From: Gyromitra esculenta
Lineage: Eukaryota > Ascomycota > Pezizomycetes > Pezizales > Discinaceae
Length of the DNA: 64,000 nt
Assembly (NCBI GenBank): GCA_038503075.1
Contig: JBCAML010000001.1
Span: 1,302,001 to 1,366,000 of the forward strand
Reading direction: 5' to 3'
Part shown: piece by piece, positions 23,238-35,033 of the stretch
Numbering within the stretch: position 1 is the first letter of the stretch
Layout: every line of letters begins with the position of its first letter
Notes under the pieces: generated by a model
Databases searched by the model: none
The model's input: the letters and a program-made list of their open reading frames with translations, nothing else
What the model was told of the DNA's origin: nothing
Translations under genes and position numbers: made by a program

Positions 23238-24578
23238 TATTACGTAGTTTGGATGGAAGCGGGTTTGAATGGATGAATTGGTGATGCGGAATCGAATTGG
23301 TTGGTGACGAGGAAAGAAAGTCTGTCCGTCTTTGCGGGGTGGTGTGGGTCTTGAGACGCTGAGCCAGTAACTATAAAAGGTCCAACCCACAGCCCATCTG
23401 TCCCGCTCTCATTACATGTATCTTATAAGAGGGCAAGTGTGTCTCCGCCCCCACTTTATTGTCGCTTACATATAAGCTTTAAATTTTAAGTTGCGTGGGC
23501 TGATACGCCATACTCGTAACACTTAGCAAAATGGCTGCCACCTGAGATAGTGCTTCGTCTATATCCCGGGTTCTTCTTCTACTTCTACTCTCGGGTTCTA
23601 GCCAAGTAGAAGTATCTATCCAATTCATACGCTGCACATGCAGTTTACATGGGGCGGGATGTTTCTACGTATGTTTCTCAAGTTTCTGCCTAAAAGCTCC
23701 ACTCAACCTTGCTCTCTATCTGAGAACCTAAATACTTCCTTATAGCCGTGATTATCGACTCTTTTCAGAATCAGCCGTAGATGTCTTGGGGACAGAATCG
23801 AGGAATATCCTAATAATTCCCGTGCAAAAGGTTTCCTGATTCCTTCACGAAATATCACTCGTCTATGGTATGCATATATTGTCAGACGAACGAACTAACA
23901 CTTCAGCTAGAAGAGAAAATGGTGTTGTTACATATACGGGTAGTCTCGTGTCCAGTCTTAGCGCAGCAGCTTGTAGCTGTTGGAGTAAATCAGAAACACC
24001 CCTGCATACTCTTTCATTCTATCTCAATCTCGCTCCATACTACATGTAGTTGGAAGTTAGCATGGTTTCAACCTTATTTTTTGAGGCACTTTCAGCCTCA
24101 CTATTGTTTTGTCACAAATAACGAAATTGCGCTTAGTCCACCCCTCAAACAAAGAAAAATCTTTAGCAAGATTTATTTTAACTTGGTCTATGAGCTCTAG
24201 ATTAAGACGATAAAAATCTACCTAGTCAAACTAAATAAGATGTCTTTTGCGTGAGCAGTCTTTTTCGGAAGTCTTCTTATTTGACGTTCTCAGCATCTTG
24301 TCATTTGAACATGAAGACACATTCACCACCATAAGTTTCATTACTACATGTATTACCCTTTTTCTTCACCAAGAACCGTGCAGCTCATCCTTTTAAAGAA
24401 ATTATTCCCTGCGCTCTTAGTACCACAGGTCAGAGCCGCTAAGGTGATAAAGCTATACAGAATACGATAACAGATAAGAATACAAAAGCAGCAGATGTCT
24501 GCAATAAGCAATATCCTAAACAATTGCCTAGCTCATACAATCCCTCCAACCATATCCATCAAATTCAAGTTTAGAGAT
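23238..24578. other. intergenic
   Basis: About 1.3 kb with no supported gene. Three TACATGTA palindromes (23413, 24041, 24345) fall within it, the densest group outside 53.5-53.7 kb. The rest is unremarkable AT-rich sequence. Confidence 0.45.
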
Positions 24579-25664
24579 TCAGAGTCCCTCAACGATAGCT
24601 GCAATAATCCACCATACCATAACAGCTAAGCTCCAGTGACGCCCAACTTTCGCCTTCGATCCAGCAGCACTCGCACTAGATGCCCCCGGGAGATTAGGAT
24701 CCATATATGTAACTGATATGCTGTTACCGATAGCTCTACTAGTTGTTATATTTTTGGCCGTTGTTTTTGGGCTACTAGTGGATTTCATTTCCACAGCCTT
24801 TGAAACTGTTGATTTCGAGGTTATCGTAGCCGTTATATTTGCCCTAGACACGTTTATGCTTGTCCTTTCTATAATGGTGTTATCCTCGCTTGATATAATT
24901 CCGCCGCCATAGATGTCAAGATTAAACAAAGTAGTTACTGGCGCAAGATTTGCTGTTGGAGTAGTATGTCCCCCACCATTATAACATTCAAGGAGGCCAC
25001 AGGTTTGGCCATACTTGCAACAGCCGCCGTTGACAAATGCAGGGCATTGATACCACCCTAGTTCGCACTTAAGATTTGTGTCATCGCAGGGAAGGGTGGT
25101 AGGGTCTGGGGAGCGGCAGCAGTAGACACCAGTGAATGTGTTATTAGTAGGTAAGCAAGTATGACTTTCGTTGCAACAGATTTCCTAAGAAACGATAAAA
25201 TCGGATGATAGCAGTCAGTTGAGGGATACAAATCTCGAAGCCTAGAAACTTGATTATGATAAAATATATATGGGTTTGAAGGAGCATACAGGGTGACCTA
25301 AATTGCGACAGGACTTCTTTCCAATTCGACAATCAGGCAAGTCATCCGAATCGGCGTCCCCTGTTTGATCTTTAGCATCAGCTACTTGTTGCCTATTTTT
25401 CCCCTCTTTCCCCAGATCCTCAATCCCGGCAGCCTCCATGTTATCCAGCCACAGCAAAGCTGTAATTTTATATGGAAGATACCCGTCTGCAAGTCCGGTG
25501 GGAGAAGTTTGGGGACTCAGCGTTGAAATAGGAACTGTAGTTGTAGTTGTAGTTGTAGTTGTAGCTGCAAGGTCTAGTCCGTTGTTAAAGAAAGTACTGT
25601 TGAGTATTGCAAGACCGAGGCAAAAATAGAGAATGCCGATGTAGAGCGGAAACTGCCAGGACAT
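24579..25664 (-). CDS. secreted/GPI-type cysteine-rich protein with GGCC module
   Basis: Two exons (25290-25664 and 24579-25184) join in phase at NLGHP|EICC to 326 residues. The N-terminus MSWQFPLYIGILYFCLGLAI is a signal peptide or anchor, followed by a polythreonine run from a (GTAGTT)n-type repeat in the DNA. The cysteine-rich core (about residues 110-190) has two CC pairs and then VNGGCCKYGQTCGLLEC, the same module as in the protein at 15.2-16.6 kb. A Ser/Thr-rich stalk with N-x-S/T sites leads to a final hydrophobic segment (LAVMVWWIIAAIVEGL), which suits a GPI signal. It is probably a cell-wall or surface protein of unknown function. Ligand binding, such as to a carbohydrate, is only a guess. 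Confidence 0.83.
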
Positions 25665-26543
25665 TCTGATAGCAACAAGCAGGAAGCTACCGTAAATTGA
25701 AATGGAAGATGTAGAGAAGGCCTGAATGGTGGTAAAAGGGTGACAAGTAGATGGTGATGAAGCAGAATGCTAGAAGAGATCAAGGCCAAGTTCAAGGTCT
25801 CCTATTAGAAGAACAGCGAGGTTGGGGCTTTAAGTACGTCAACTCTGCAATAGAGTAAACCCTTGGAGCGGGATGTATAATGCCTCTCGTTTCCTAGATG
25901 TTATTCTGATTAAGTAAGCAGGCGGTTTAGGTTCGATAAAATACAAATATCACATGTACTTCCTAGTATGAGTCGAGTGCCTCATAGAAAATTACTCTAG
26001 TTTTTGTATATCTTACAGCTGCAGACATGGCATCCCTAAAGCTCGGCAACAGCTGATTGCTCTACTAGATAAAAACATGGGTTTAATGAGTTTCCATGAG
26101 TATCGAGAAATATACTTTGAACGAGTGAGTTTGCTGTTCTGGTACTAATCAATTTCATTGTTGCGGGTACATTTATTTCGCTATAGATGATGTCATCAGC
26201 GTAGAACCCTAATTACAGGGGCCAGTCTTGGCGTATTCTCAGCCCCATAGCAGTACCAGTGAACTAGGCCTTTCTGGAGGTCAGTTTCAGAGAAGCACAG
26301 ACAAGAGGGCAGACCCAAGACATGAAAACTATGAGTCAAGAGAGGGAGAGAGACTCGTCTCCTGAGTAAACAAAAATTCAGACATAAGTTCTTTTTTTCT
26401 CATGTTAACTACTACTATTTATCTGGTTTAGTCCACTGTATTGCGCGCGCGCCACCTCCTTGGCAACGGTACGAGTTTGGAGAGAGCCTACGATAACTTT
26501 AGTTCGCGACTTATCCGCCACATAGATCGCTAGATCACACCCA
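25665..26543. other. divergent intergenic region
   Basis: About 880 bp between the starts of the minus-strand cysteine-rich gene and the plus-strand CorA-like gene, so it should contain both promoters. A GC-alternating GCGCGCGC tract lies near 26440-26450. No additional gene is visible. Confidence 0.5.
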
Positions 26544-29046
26544 ATGGAATCCCTCAACACACCCCATCACGAATCTCAGTTCACTACTGGCATTCCTCAA
26601 TATCCTGTATCTGAATCCAGCGAGCGAAGCCAGTATACTCCGTCGGAGTTAGGAGAGCGAACAGCACTTCAATTTCCCGTGTCTGATGCTGGGGAGCCTA
26701 CAAACGTGGGAAACAATCCACTATCTAGGAAGGAACTAAATAACATCCGTCGACAAGAAAAAAAGGAAATCCGTGTTCATGCAGAAAATCTGGACCTGAG
26801 TGATAGAGATAGAACAAGATGTAAGTTCACAGCCATCCCAAGTCTTTAGTCTAGCATTTAACGCAACGATTAGTCCGAGAGGCCGTCGACGACTGGTTTT
26901 CCAACAAGAGGCCCCAGCAATTCCCAACAGTGTTGTTCAAGGTTCTTAGGAAATTAGATGAGGAACGGCAGATATGGCTTGCAAAGAATCCGGATGTGGG
27001 CTCCGAGATAGTTGTCGAAGTCTGGGTTTCACCAAAATACAACGAATGTATACACACTCTAGTTCCAGATACCCTCGTAGCCTATAGCTCACTCTGAGCA
27101 CCTGCATCTGCGGTCAACGAATGGATCCTCTTTATCTCGGCTGCGAGTGTTTGGGGAGGGCCCTGATCAAGATTGATACTCCGCAGTTTTCTAGATTTTC
27201 ATTGGCTAACAATCACCGGAAGATCCAATGTATCGGAATACAAGCGGCGTAGGTCTTTGGAAATGGTTATCCCAACCAATAGAGGTCAGTATTACCATGC
27301 ATTTCCTAGAGCTTCCTGGATGACTGAAATTTGGGTATGAAGGCAAGAAGCGATAAATTTACGTTGATGTGAGTTAGCAGCACTCTTATCATGAGATATA
27401 TTATTTACAGATATTACAGCTCTCTGAATGGGTTGACCGCAGACCTTCTGAGAGCACTTCTTATACACTATGAGATCAAGATTCAGTGCCTCTATGACAT
27501 GGTCTTCGTAGACAGTTTCTCCGCTAGCATTCAGCCAGCTACTGAGAATGGTAAATTTTGAAAATCTATGGAAACATTTCCCACTTATGTGCTGAGATAT
27601 AACTTAGTGTTCGCGCTCTCCTTCGATTTACTCCGTCTTGTACCGCTCGGAAACGAGCGCCGCTTCCATACGCAGACCTTCCCACAACTCGAAAACAAAA
27701 GACGGAATCATACATTAGCGTGGAAGTGGAACCCGTTCGTCTCAGAGCCAGAAGCAAAGTAAGAACTGACTATTCTTCCGGACTACCCACCTTACTCTTT
27801 GCTAAGAGAAGCTAGCGATCGAGCGTTTGAAATTGCGCGCACAGTGATATGGTTCCGGCGAGACCTTGACACAGGAAAGATGGTTGCTATTTTCTATGTG
27901 GAGCCAAAAAAATGCAAGAAGATCGTGGCGAACGGCCAAGCGCAATGGAGAATGAGTGAATTCTGTGAGGATATAAAGGCCCGGACCAGGTCGACTCAGC
28001 ATCTTCCTGAGTTAGAGCATGAGGACTTATCCGAGGAAATTTTTCGCTTCTTGGCACGCTATCTCAAGCAAGCGTTTAGGTGGAATAGAGTACTAGCATT
28101 ACACCAGCAGAAAGTTACTGCTCTGGTATATGCACCCTGCTTGATTTACAATACACAAAGACTAAGTGGTGTTCTGTTCTTATCCCCAGGAAGACGAAGC
28201 ATTCGCCATGCCAATGGTGGAAACAACTAGAGACATATACCGTCAGAAAGCTGCATTGGACATACACTTAGCAATACTAAATCTCCAGCAAACAATGGTG
28301 TCTGCTCTCTGCCTCCGCCAGGTCAGCAAAGAGATGTTCTGGCCTAAAAATGCAACAATTCTGTTTGGGGATATTCAAGACTCTTTGGGGGAGAAGATCA
28401 TTGAGTTCGAAAGAATGAGAAAGCAATGTGACGATATACAAAACCTAGCAAGTTTCCCTACACCTCCAGGCAGCTATCCATTGCCAACAGCAATTTCTAC
28501 GGCATTGTCTAACAGAAAATAACTGATTGCACAGATATTTAATACCATCTCTATAGAAGAGAGCCGGGCAGCAGTCGATCAAGGAAGAAGTGTTGGGCGC
28601 CTAACATGGCTGACTTTTATATTTCTTCCATTGTCGTTTGGAGCGGTAAGACGTTTTTACCGGTTATTGTTGGATCCTAGTTGATGAAACTAACATTTTT
28701 CTAGTCAATACTCGGCATGAATGTCTTTCAACTCAATAATCCTGATCTCTGGGTTTACTTTGCCCTTACCGTACCACTATTTTTGATCATTACGGGCTGC
28801 ATAGTGATTCTGAAGGCAGGTGTTCTATATTCTCAGAGTGGACAAAGAGATCTCGGGTTCGCACGGTGGTTACTCTCCGGCCGACCAATGCGATCGCCAT
28901 CCGACCGTGCAGATCTTGAGAGAGGCAACCTTACTTCAAAGCTGAAGGATCGGTTGAGGGGCCCTGGTTGGCACGAAGGCCCCGACTATAGGGATTCGAA
29001 ATTTGATGAGGCGAGAGACACGACGAGTAATAAAAAGGAGAATTGA
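26544..29046 (+). CDS. CorA-like divalent metal transporter family protein
   Basis: Nine exons join in phase: 26544-26820, 26874-27047, 27195-27288, 27411-27550, 27608-27758, 27807-28125, 28190-28447, 28535-28645 and 28705-29046, giving 621 residues. A long soluble N-terminal domain precedes the CorA signature: the helix with SVGRLTWLTFIFLPLSFGA is membrane helix 1, and ILGMNV carries the GMN selectivity motif at about residues 512-514. Helix 2 follows (LWVYFALTVPLFLIITG), then a basic cytosolic tail. Fungal proteins of this type are usually large and divergent; whether they carry Mg2+ is untested for most. Intron 7 (28448-28534) uses a GC donor (CTA|GCAAGT), the only reading that keeps the frame. 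Boundaries of exons 2-4 are the least certain; the C-terminal half is firm. Confidence 0.83.
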
Positions 29047-29548
29047 AAGGTCATGTAAGAGTATGTATTGATCCAAATCTAACGGATATTGCCCGTGAAA
29101 TTTTTTCGGCATGTGACAAAAAGCAGAAATCACAATACGACTCGAGAAGCCGTGGTGTCATGTCAATTAAATATTGGCTCCATAGCCAGGCTCAAAGTTC
29201 ATCCAAGAATACCCACCAGTATTGAGGAAGCCAGCTTGACAGATATCTGACTACCTATGAATTGCTCTGTTTTAGGCGATGAAGCTAAAATGTCACGGAT
29301 CCCCCTGGGTATAACGGGCTCTCGGCGAAATTAGGATTCCCATACCTGCTTTCATTCTGAAATTCGTGGTGATAAGGCTCTATAGCGAAGCCTTGGATTT
29401 ATTACACAGAAGATAAATTCTTTCGGGTGGCTTTCTGGTTTTCGGTTTTTCATCGGCCTCTAAGTTCATCCCCGAAAGTGGGTTTTGTAAAGGGCAGAAG
29501 AACTACATACGCCACACATTTGCTTTGGGCCCTAGAAATGAATCAATT
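29047..29548. other. intergenic downstream of the CorA-like gene
   Basis: No gene seen; likely the 3' untranslated region followed by spacer up to the hairpin element. Confidence 0.4.
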
Positions 29549-29811
29549 TACCGTATTTACTCGAAAAATTGGGTAACCTTGCCACTAACCCGTTGAGGAA
29601 TTTGTCGGAGATTAAGTAGCATGTCTAAGTCGATTTTAGGTCATTTCTAGGCCAATTTAAGTTGGATTTAGGAAAGTGCGCTACCCAATTTTTCGAGTAA
29701 AATAGAGACTTTGCGCTTTTGAGCCATTTGACCAACTAGAAGCTGATCTGCACCAATCAAATTGCTAGAAATCGGCGCTGGATCTATTTGCGCAAAGTCT
29801 CTAATACGGTA
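29549..29811. mobile_element. MITE-like element with two nested hairpins
   Basis: A 263-bp non-coding unit is bounded by TACCGTATT (29549-29557) and its exact complement AATACGGTA (29803-29811), with TA at both ends as Tc1/mariner-pogo-type insertions leave. Inside are two side-by-side perfect inverted repeats: a 20-bp arm starting TTTACTCGAAAAATT (29556-29575 with 29682-29701) and a 13-bp arm AGAGACTTTGCGC (29704-29716 with 29790-29802). The ACTCGAAAAATTGGGTA end resembles Fot1/pogo-type termini. It may be one MITE with a second inserted into it, or one element that forms a double hairpin. No transposase is encoded. Confidence 0.7.
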
Positions 29812-30831
29812 TACCAACACGTCAAAATACTCGTTACTCCTTGGCCTGAATTTCCCCACAGCAGTGGGCAGAGGTTACACAAATCAACGTTTTTCTTGTC
29901 ATGACACGTGTGGTTGCACACGGGCCATCTTTCTGAATCAGAGCCACATGGCCCGCGCTGCTAGCTCGTAAACGTGCTCCGGCCACGTTGTCAACCGGGG
30001 GTCCGCAGGATCTTAAATCGTTAGCCGGCAGGACTCGTGTCATAGAAATCCCCGGCGCATAGGCAAATAAGTTTATTTTATTCTTACAGGGTACTGGCGC
30101 CTACCTAGCTAATCAGCGTCTTGTGAGCGATCTACGTTGATATTTTCAGGCCGACTTACCTGTGTTAAAACATATTTTCCCTGGAAGCCATAAATAATAT
30201 CGTCTGTTGAGAAGAAAGGTGAGATTTTCCAGAAACATCCTTTTGAAAAGATAACGGATTATGGTAGGTCGTACGGCGATCATGGCCTACCTGAATATCA
30301 CAAGATACTTTCAGCACCTATCGCTAAATTACCGAGAGGTATGGCGTTCACATTGGAACCCCACCTCAGTTGCAAGTACCTATTCCCCCCTCACGGAATA
30401 CACCATACGATATTTACATACTCGAGGGTGCTCATAATCACTGGATTAAGAAGTGAAATCTTTGAATTCTGTTGGCTCAAATATAAAGCCTAGTATCCCG
30501 ATCGGGTACCTCAGACGAGGCGGAAGCCTCCCGGATTGGTTCTCGTCTCCGGGCTGGGATCGTCTGCTCGCATAACCTTGTGCGTCAAGAAAGTTCGGGT
30601 GCGCACCTGCGTGATGTTGCTCTTTCAAGTTTCCATCTCTCTCCAAGGGGGGTAAGATAGGCAATAACTCTCGTACGGAACTCTACCTGTCTGCACAACA
30701 TACGATCCCCAGAAAGCGGTTCCTCCAAACAATAAAACCCTAGATCAGTCCAACATTACGAGATGATATCACTGCGACATGAAGACATAGGATATCGATC
30801 TCTAGCCTTTAGTCAGAGCGAAATAAGAGAT
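29812..30831. other. intergenic with a GC-rich island
   Basis: 29830-30060 is noticeably more GC-rich than its flanks and holds short open frames on both strands, but no family is recognisable. It could be part of an old repeat. The remaining 700 bp up to the rhodopsin-domain gene show no gene and likely include its promoter. Confidence 0.4.
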
Positions 30832-32281
30832 ATGGCGCATGATCCGCCGCCAGCGGTCGGCGCCAGCTGGCCACCACCGAATTTTTCCAATCCACAATCG
30901 AAAGGGCCTACGCTGGTAATAGTGGAACTGTTATTGATCACGATAGTTTGTGTGATAGTCCTACTGCGGGTCTACTCAAGAGTTTGTTTGAAGAAGTCAT
31001 TTGGGCTGGACGACTGGTTCATATTGCCTGCCACTGTACGAACCCCCACCCTACCAGCAGTTCAATACAACAAATACTAAAAACTGTTGACGATCGTAGG
31101 TCTTTTGCATTGGCCTCACAACAACGACCTGCCTAGCGACCCTCCGCTATGGTTGGGGCAAGCACATCTGGGACATCACGAATGCGAATGCAGAGAAATC
31201 CCTCAAGCTCTCGTGGATTTCTGAACTGTTCTTTACTTGGTCTCTTACTTTAACAAAGCTTTCACTATGCTTTTTCTACTTGCGACTACTCAGAAATTCC
31301 AATACCTGCAATAACCGGCGTTTAGTATACATTTGTATCAGCGTTGTAACTTTGTGGGCGCTCGGCTTCACAGCAGCGATAATAGCCCAATGCAACCCGG
31401 TCAAGGCAGTATGGACAAGAAATTATACCAAAAAGCAATGTGTAGACATTAAAGCCGGAATAATTGCACATGCTGCGTTAGATATTGCAACAGATCTCTT
31501 TATATATATTATACCCATCCCGAAGGCGTTGGGTTCGCAGCTACCTAGGAGGCAGAAGCATTTGTTGTTGGGATTGTTTTCCGTGGGCGGAATGTCAGAA
31601 CTTCTTTCGTCCGAAAGATCATACTATGATTTACTAACAAGTACCTAGTGTTTGCACAGCTGCTGTTATCCGCGTTCCCTATAGCCTACGTTCAATGAAT
31701 AGTTATGACACGACTTGTAATTCTTCCCTTAATACAGCATGTTCCCCTATTTCTCAAATTAACACCTGAGAGTAGGGTATATATACGATTCATACATTTG
31801 GACTACGCTCGAGGCAGACTTGGCCATTATCTGTGCTTGCATGCCCTCTCTGGCGCCGATATTAGCAAAAATAACACCAAATTTCTACACCTGCTCTGCA
31901 TCCGAGGACCAGCAGCTGTCGCGCTGCACAATCCTCAAAGGCTCTACCAACATGCCCTACAGTGGTAGCCTCACACCTCCCTTCCCGCTTGCACACATCT
32001 CAACTACGGCCTCATCAACTGCCATTATCGGTAATTCTAGCAATAGTGCGTGGTATCATCACTGGTACGGAAGCAATGGTGGCGTCGCTAGCAGTGGCAT
32101 TGCACTAAACGAGAGTGAGGAAAATATTATAAGTACTAGTACCGATATATTAACAGACATAACTATCCGCGAAGCAGGGAGGATTACAAAAACCACGGTT
32201 ATCGAGCAGACTAGCTTCAGCGTTGACAGCAGAATATCTTCTCCCAGGATCGTAGATCCAATGGCAATGACAAAGGTCTGA
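30832..32281 (+). CDS. fungal rhodopsin-domain (PTH11-like) seven-helix membrane protein
   Basis: Four exons (30832-31035, 31100-31593, 31649-31716, 31773-32281) join in phase to 424 residues. The chosen ATG gives MAHDPPPAVGASWPPPNFSNP, the usual short extracellular leader of this family; an in-frame ATG at 30763 is possible. Landmarks of the fungal rhodopsin domain (PF20684-type) appear in order: LRVYSR then FGLDDWFILPA after helix 1-2, RYGWGKHIWDI, SLTLTKLSLCFFYLRL, the QCNPVKAVW loop, CVDIKAGIIAHAALDIATDL, VCTAAVIR, and YIWTTLEADLAIICACMPSLAPIL in helix 7. The C-terminal tail of about 140 residues is cytosolic and Ser/Thr rich. No CFEM domain precedes it. Such proteins are thought to act as surface receptors, some in host or substrate sensing; the ligand is unknown. 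Confidence 0.88.
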
Positions 32282-33180
32282 AATTCGTTTTATAGTGATA
32301 TTTTATTTAGGAAGACCTAACGGATGCCTTTTTTTCTCTTTTATTTCCTCGGGGTGTTTTTTTTTCCCGTAGAGCTTTAGATTGGTTAATCTATATGGCG
32401 TTATTGGGGGCGTGGGATGGTTGGGCTAGAGATTCTTGGACTTGGAAAGGCTACAGCTTTATCTCTTCGTTATCAGTCTTCTGGGCTAATTTTGGGCGTT
32501 GGTGTTAAAATAAACGCTGATATGGATAGCTAGCACCTCGATTGATGCTAAAAATGGTTATATAGATAAGCAAACTCTGCTTCGCAGAGTGTTTTTATAA
32601 GTAACTATATGTATTTTCCAGCAATTATTTAGATGTTACAAATATATCTTTAGCGCTCTAACGTATCTAGCCGAATAATCACCACATGCGACTCTCACCT
32701 AGACATCCGCATCTGTCGTGGAATGGGTTCGATTTTTTTAGCGAGTGTCATTATCACTATTTGGAAAACAGTTAATTATTGTAAATGGACCTGGTACTAT
32801 TTCGATGTCAAATATATCGGTTTTGCGATTTACAGTAAGAAATATTTTCATAAGCCATAAATTACGTAGCTAACAAAGAAGAGACGGAGTAGGGAATCGA
32901 ATTACGGGAGAGTTTTAAGAAAGAGAGAAGAGAAGCGAGAGAAGAGAAGAGAAGAGAAGGAAGAGGGAGAACAAACGGTGAGGGCACGCACGGGAAGATT
33001 TGGAGTTGGATCCGGAGCGAGGGCACCCGTGTCAGCGGGACCGGTTTCCTGAAGGTACGGCCCTGACAGAGGGTCTCGGATTTTGGAAATAGTGGGTGTG
33101 GGAGGACGAAGGGGATACATGTAGTTATGAGTTTATTTTTGTTTGCGCTGGTTTGTTTTTTGTTTTCATGTTTATGCTCG
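32282..33180. other. intergenic, with purine-rich tract
   Basis: No gene seen. A GA-rich low-complexity tract (GAGAAGAGAAGAG-like) occupies about 32920-32975 and a poly-T region lies near 32330-32370, probably the end of the rhodopsin-domain transcript. Confidence 0.4.
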
Positions 33181-33440
33181 AGTCGTTTGCTTTCGAGGGT
33201 GCCATAGCCTACGGGTTGCATGTATCTATTGAATAAATAAATAACATAATCAATACGCATACTACAGCGCCGGGAAGGGGGGTGAAATTGGTACGGTATT
33301 CGCACACCATCCCCACGAATGCGGGAGTAAATCGGTAGTGCTACAGAGTTCTCAAAGGTAATACGGTAGTTATCCCGACTTATTCCCACGCCTTCTAATA
33401 ATGCGGTACCAAAACATCCCACTTTCCGGTACTGTAGTGC
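33181..33440. repeat. dispersed repeat, copy 1
   Basis: A segment containing GTGAAATTGGTACGGTA, GGGAGTAAATCGGTAG, CTACAG(A)GTTCTC, CTAATAATGCGGT and CCGGTACTGTA recurs at 42880-43060 as GTGAAATTGGTATGGTA, GAGAGTAAATTGGTAG, CTAATAATACGGT and CCAGTACTGTA. Most differences are transitions. The preceding CCATAGCCTACGGGTTG part recurs at 33800-33870. There is no protein-coding signature and the termini are not clear. Confidence 0.72.
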
Positions 33441-34011
33441 TCCACTTTTTTACCTCCAGGATATCTTAGAACTCCCCGAAGTACGTAACTAATACCCAGC
33501 TCCCTCTATAGGTCTACCTTTGCCTAGTTCTCTATATAACTTATTGATTGTCAAATTCAAGTGCGAGACTCATAAAGCCCATGCAGGCTTCTGCGTGAAT
33601 GAAATATCTATCCATCTATCCATGCAGGCTTCAAGGAAGCCGAGTGACACGCTATGATTTCAATTTGAGCTCCAAACTTATCACAGCCCTAAGACTAGAA
33701 TGGGATGACATCTTAACCTTCAGCTATAATCCTCTCTAAATGGCTTACCCTGTATGCCCTAAAATCAAACTACAGGTAGTAAATATCCCTAGCAGACGAG
33801 AGTACCATAACCTACGGGTTGAATGTACCTAACGAATAAACAACAACAATCCCTAGTAGACGACATAATCCCAGCCAAAATTTAACTTTGAAAAGCTTCC
33901 TATATAAAATACGCCTTCAAATCTTTCCTAGTCCATCGAGATTACTCCCAAATACTTAGGTAGCATTTCCATCGATTTTAAATCCCATCTTGTTCCAGCT
34001 ATTTGTCCCCT
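33441..34011. other. intergenic between repeats and PPCDC gene
   Basis: No gene. CATGCAGGCTTC occurs twice within 60 bp (about 33579 and 33621), next to a (TCTATCCA) run. The right end is the 3' side of the minus-strand decarboxylase gene. Confidence 0.4.
33795..33872. repeat. partial copy of the dispersed repeat's left part
   Basis: CCATAACCTACGGGTTGAATGTACCTAACGAATAAA closely follows the sequence at 33202-33240 (CCATAGCCTACGGGTTGCATG...GAATAAATA). It lies about 600 bp after copy 1, in the same orientation, so the family has fragmentary local copies. Confidence 0.6.
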
Positions 34012-34719
34012 TCAACACCTGTCTCGGCCTCCCTCCTCAACCCCCAGCGGCAATGCCAACTCCGACTCCACAGCCGTCACTATATCTTCCCACTCCCTCA
34101 TCGCCCCGGCCCCTACGTCACCACACGCCAACTCCTTCTCCACCGGCTTCAGCGTACGAACCCAATCCCACCCCTCTAGCGTCTGCATCTGCAGCCGCGT
34201 TACCGGATGATTCCACATCGCCGTGTTCATCGCCGGCGCAACAACAATCTTCTTCTTCCGCTTCGATCCCGACTCGGTAGTGTCCCACGCGCGCACCACG
34301 CTCAGTAACAGGTTATCGCATATCCCGCCGACCATCTTCGCGAGACTGTTGGCGCTTAACGGCGCAATGACTAGCAGGTCGGCCCATCTTCGCAGCTCAA
34401 TATGGAGGACCGGATCGCCGCGCTCCCAGACGCCGGAGACGTTCTGCGGGAAACTCCATTCGTCGTCGTCGGTCCAGATTCTATCGACGCCGGGGAGCTC
34501 GAGTGGGGTTGGAAGGAACTTACGGGCGGAGGCGGTGAGGAGGACGTGGATGGAGAGTTCGGGGTTCCTGGTCTTGAGGGCGGATGCGATGAGGGGGAGC
34601 TTGATGGTTGCGACGGAGCCGGTGCAGGCGAGAAGGAGATGGGCCCGGTTGTCGGTGGCGTGGGTGAGGGCGCGGAAGGGGCTGTGGGCGGTGGTGGGCG
34701 GGGCGGTGGTGGAGGTCAT
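34012..34719 (-). CDS. phosphopantothenoylcysteine decarboxylase (Cab3/Hal3-type)
   Basis: Single exon, 235 residues. This flavoprotein decarboxylates 4'-phospho-N-pantothenoylcysteine to 4'-phosphopantetheine, the third step of coenzyme A synthesis, in the cytosol. HLLLACTGSVATIKLP (about 27-42) is the flavin-binding start. The catalytic histidine is H106 in VLHIELRRWAD. The flavin/substrate loop is LVIAPLSANSLAKMVGG, and the PXMNxxMW motif is PAMNTAMW at 162-169. The essential cysteine lies in ACGDVGAGAM (C199). All key residues are present and length fits a mono-functional eukaryotic enzyme, without the long acidic tail of yeast Hal3/Sis2. It lies 314 bp downstream of the next gene on the same strand; the two are probably separate transcripts. 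Confidence 0.93.
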   Translation of the reverse strand: MTSTTAPPTTAHSPFRALTHATDNRAHLLLACTGSVATIKLPLIASALKTRNPELSIHVLLTASARKFLPTPLELPGVDRIWTDDDEWSFPQNVSGVWERGDPVLHIELRRWADLLVIAPLSANSLAKMVGGICDNLLLSVVRAWDTTESGSKRKKKIVVAPAMNTAMWNHPVTRLQMQTLEGWDWVRTLKPVEKELACGDVGAGAMREWEDIVTAVESELALPLGVEEGGRDRC

Positions 34720-35033
34720 TTTTGGCAGGAGAGGCAGGGGAGGTTGAGTGACGTCGTTTCACAGCAGAGGATGCTGCCCTATCATGATATATCTATCCAT
34801 CTGATGTACAAGAAAATTGCTATCTTTTTAAATACATTTCTCAATAAATCTCATCTAGCCGTTGAGAGCCAGTGCCACCCCTCACAGGGAATAAGTTAAT
34901 TATTAGTGGCCTAGGCCATCCCCACAGATTTCTACTCTATACCAAGTCTCCAGAATACCCCACATAGCTTCTCAGCAAACACTTCCATGGTATCAATGTC
35001 ATTACAACGCCTCCTCTATCCAAGCCCCCGAAA

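Noticed and set aside
29834..30043. Small frame in the GC-rich island
   Set aside because: Open on both strands, no recognised family; probably repeat-derived.
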